Source: Bordetella parapertussis
GTDB taxonomy: Bacteria; Pseudomonadota; Gammaproteobacteria; Burkholderiales; SG8-41
Length of the DNA: 43,722 bases
NCBI GenBank assembly: GCA_945901405.1
Contig: CAMDLH010000031.1
Coordinates: forward strand, 1 to 43,722
Direction of reading: 5' to 3'
Shown here: positions 42,436-43,722 of the stretch, in pieces
Numbering within the stretch: the first letter of the stretch is position 1
How the letters are laid out: each line of letters opens with the position of its first letter
Program-made: the position numbers and the translations under genes
Notes under the pieces: generated by a model
Told to the model about the DNA's origin: nothing
Seen by the model: only the letters and a program-made list of their open reading frames with translations
Databases searched by the model: none

Positions 42436-43530
42436 ATGGCAAACAAAATTCGTTTGGGACTTATAGGCGCGGGCGGCGGTTCCACTTGGGCGAGCCGCGC
42501 GCACTTTCCGGCACTGGCTCATAGCGCGGATTTCGAACTCACCGCCGTGTGCACCACCAAGCCGGAGAGCGCGGAAGCGGCACGCAAAAAATATGGCGCA
42601 AGGCTTGCCTTCAACGATTTTCGCAAGATGGTTGCGTCACCGGAAATCGACGCGGTGGCGGTGGTGGTGCGCGTGCCCTCGCACTACGAGCCGACCAAGG
42701 CCGCACTGGAAGCCGGCAAGCATGTGTATACCGAATGGCCGCTGGGCAGAACGACCGCTGAAGCAATCGAACTCACCGCGCTGGCCAAAGCCAAGGGCGT
42801 GCAGACCGCCGTCGGCCTGCAATCGCGCGTCAGCCCGCCGTTAATGGTTATGAAGGAACAAATCGAATCCGGCTACTTGGGCGAAGTGCTCGCCTGCCGC
42901 GTGAGCCTGATGCGTGATGGCGTGCTCGAACGTACCGCCAGCCGTACCTGGCAGCGCGATATCACGCTAGGCGCAAACACGCTGACCATCGCCAACGGGC
43001 ACACCATCGATGCCTTGCGTTTCGTCGCGGGCAACTTCAAAAACGTAACCTGCAAAATTACCACCCAGGTCAGGCATTGGTACGAGACCGACACCAAGCG
43101 GCTGGTTGACGTTACCTCGCCGGACAACGTGCTGGTCAGCGGGCAACTGGCGAGCGGTGCTGTTGCGTCGGTGCATGTCGCCGCGATCCCGTGGGCCGGC
43201 AGCGGCTACCGCATGGAGGTCTACGGGCGCGAAGGCACGCTGGTCGCCACCGGCGAGGATTCGCCGCAGTTGTGCGAGGTGCAACTGTACGGTGCGCGCG
43301 GCGGCAACAACTTAACCGAGCTGGAAATCCCCGCGCGCTTTATCCATGTGCAACCGGGCATGCCGCGAGTGGCGCCCTACAACGTAGGGCAGATGTATAG
43401 CGGCTTCGCTCATGCAATCCGCACCGGGCAAAGCCGCCATCCCACGTTCGATACCGCCGTGGATTTGCATCACTTTGTCGATGCGTTGCGGCAGGCATCG
43501 GATACAGGACGGGAAGTCAACTTCGCTTAA
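42436..43530 (+). CDS. Gfo/Idh/MocA-family oxidoreductase with EWP motif
   Basis: The 364-residue protein starts with the Rossmann motif GLIGAGGGSTWASRAHFPAL. The usual EKP cofactor/catalytic motif reads VYTEWPLGRTTAEA, so the catalytic Lys is replaced by Trp, as in Gal80-like members. The C-terminal beta-sheet domain (LVSGQLASGAVASVHVAAIP) is present. It may bind NAD(P) as a sensor or act by another mechanism. An AGGATAACGT leader precedes the start, with a relative of the AT-rich repeat at 42414-42423. It probably ends the hyuAB operon; the 192 bases after it show no gene. Confidence 0.88.
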   Translation: MANKIRLGLIGAGGGSTWASRAHFPALAHSADFELTAVCTTKPESAEAARKKYGARLAFNDFRKMVASPEIDAVAVVVRVPSHYEPTKAALEAGKHVYTEWPLGRTTAEAIELTALAKAKGVQTAVGLQSRVSPPLMVMKEQIESGYLGEVLACRVSLMRDGVLERTASRTWQRDITLGANTLTIANGHTIDALRFVAGNFKNVTCKITTQVRHWYETDTKRLVDVTSPDNVLVSGQLASGAVASVHVAAIPWAGSGYRMEVYGREGTLVATGEDSPQLCEVQLYGARGGNNLTELEIPARFIHVQPGMPRVAPYNVGQMYSGFAHAIRTGQSRHPTFDTAVDLHHFVDALRQASDTGREVNFA

Positions 43531-43722
43531 GTTGTAAATGTCGTGAATCAATCTGACGGGCTATGACTGGAATCGACCCGAAGCCGTCATAGCGCCTACT
43601 CCGAAGCGGCCACTCAATGACCCAAGCTCAGCGACGACGGCCACGCGGCGCGCCGATTGCAATTGCGACCGCCCGCCGCCGTTCGCTGCAGCGCATGGTT
43701 AAGCCTTGCTAGCGTCACTTTT

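Noticed and set aside
43531-43722. Additional gene at the right end
   Set aside because: No open frame with a start, ribosome binding site or recognisable product in these 192 bases.

Overview
The window looks like a piece of a GC-rich betaproteobacterial chromosome, most likely from the order Burkholderiales. The main reason is six intact genes and one broken gene for Bug-type periplasmic solute receptors (TctC-like, tripartite tricarboxylate transporter family). None has a tctA or tctB membrane partner nearby, a pattern typical of Bordetella, Cupriavidus and relatives. This taxonomic call is an inference from gene content; no rRNA or tRNA is visible.

Layout. Positions 1-7800 are a mobile-element scrapyard: a probable group II intron end, a broken small secreted-protein gene, an IS91-family transposase fragment, REP-like repeats, a truncated Bug gene, a frameshifted gene of unknown function, a REP-associated (RAYT) transposase bounded by inverted repeats, a VapBC-type toxin-antitoxin pair, a 5'-truncated AlkC-like gene, a 55-bp tandem repeat and a full IS91-type transposase gene. 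Positions 7816-11064 hold dnaE2 (error-prone polymerase) behind a LexA-like site. It is followed by a PIN/Phd toxin-antitoxin pair.

Positions 11858-19312 carry Bug receptors, an Old Yellow Enzyme-type flavin reductase, a D-2-hydroxyacid dehydrogenase and a dimeric-type dUTPase. Positions 19415-22138, on the minus strand, hold the most interesting locus. It has a gene of the UGSC family, with an in-frame TGA followed at the right distance by a SECIS-like hairpin, so a probable selenoprotein. Next to it is a 344-residue protein of unknown function, and upstream of both a zeta-type kinase toxin with a Phd-like antitoxin.

Positions 22259-32180 are a catabolic block: two short-chain dehydrogenases, a metallo-beta-lactamase-fold hydrolase, an FMN-dependent 2-hydroxyacid dehydrogenase, a two-subunit molybdenum hydroxylase, a Bug receptor, a zinc alcohol dehydrogenase and an iron alcohol dehydrogenase/maleylacetate reductase-like protein. 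Positions 32351-37466 carry an AlbA_2/Schlafen-domain regulator, a luciferase-like monooxygenase, a Bug receptor, a LigB-type extradiol dioxygenase and a cupin. Positions 37614-43530 carry hydantoinase-type subunits A and B, split by a ParE-type toxin-antitoxin pair that left a stub of subunit B behind, and a Gfo/Idh/MocA oxidoreductase with an altered EKP motif.

Taken together, the right two thirds read as uptake receptors plus oxidative and hydrolytic enzymes for organic acids, aromatic compounds or N-heterocycles. The substrates cannot be named from sequence alone.
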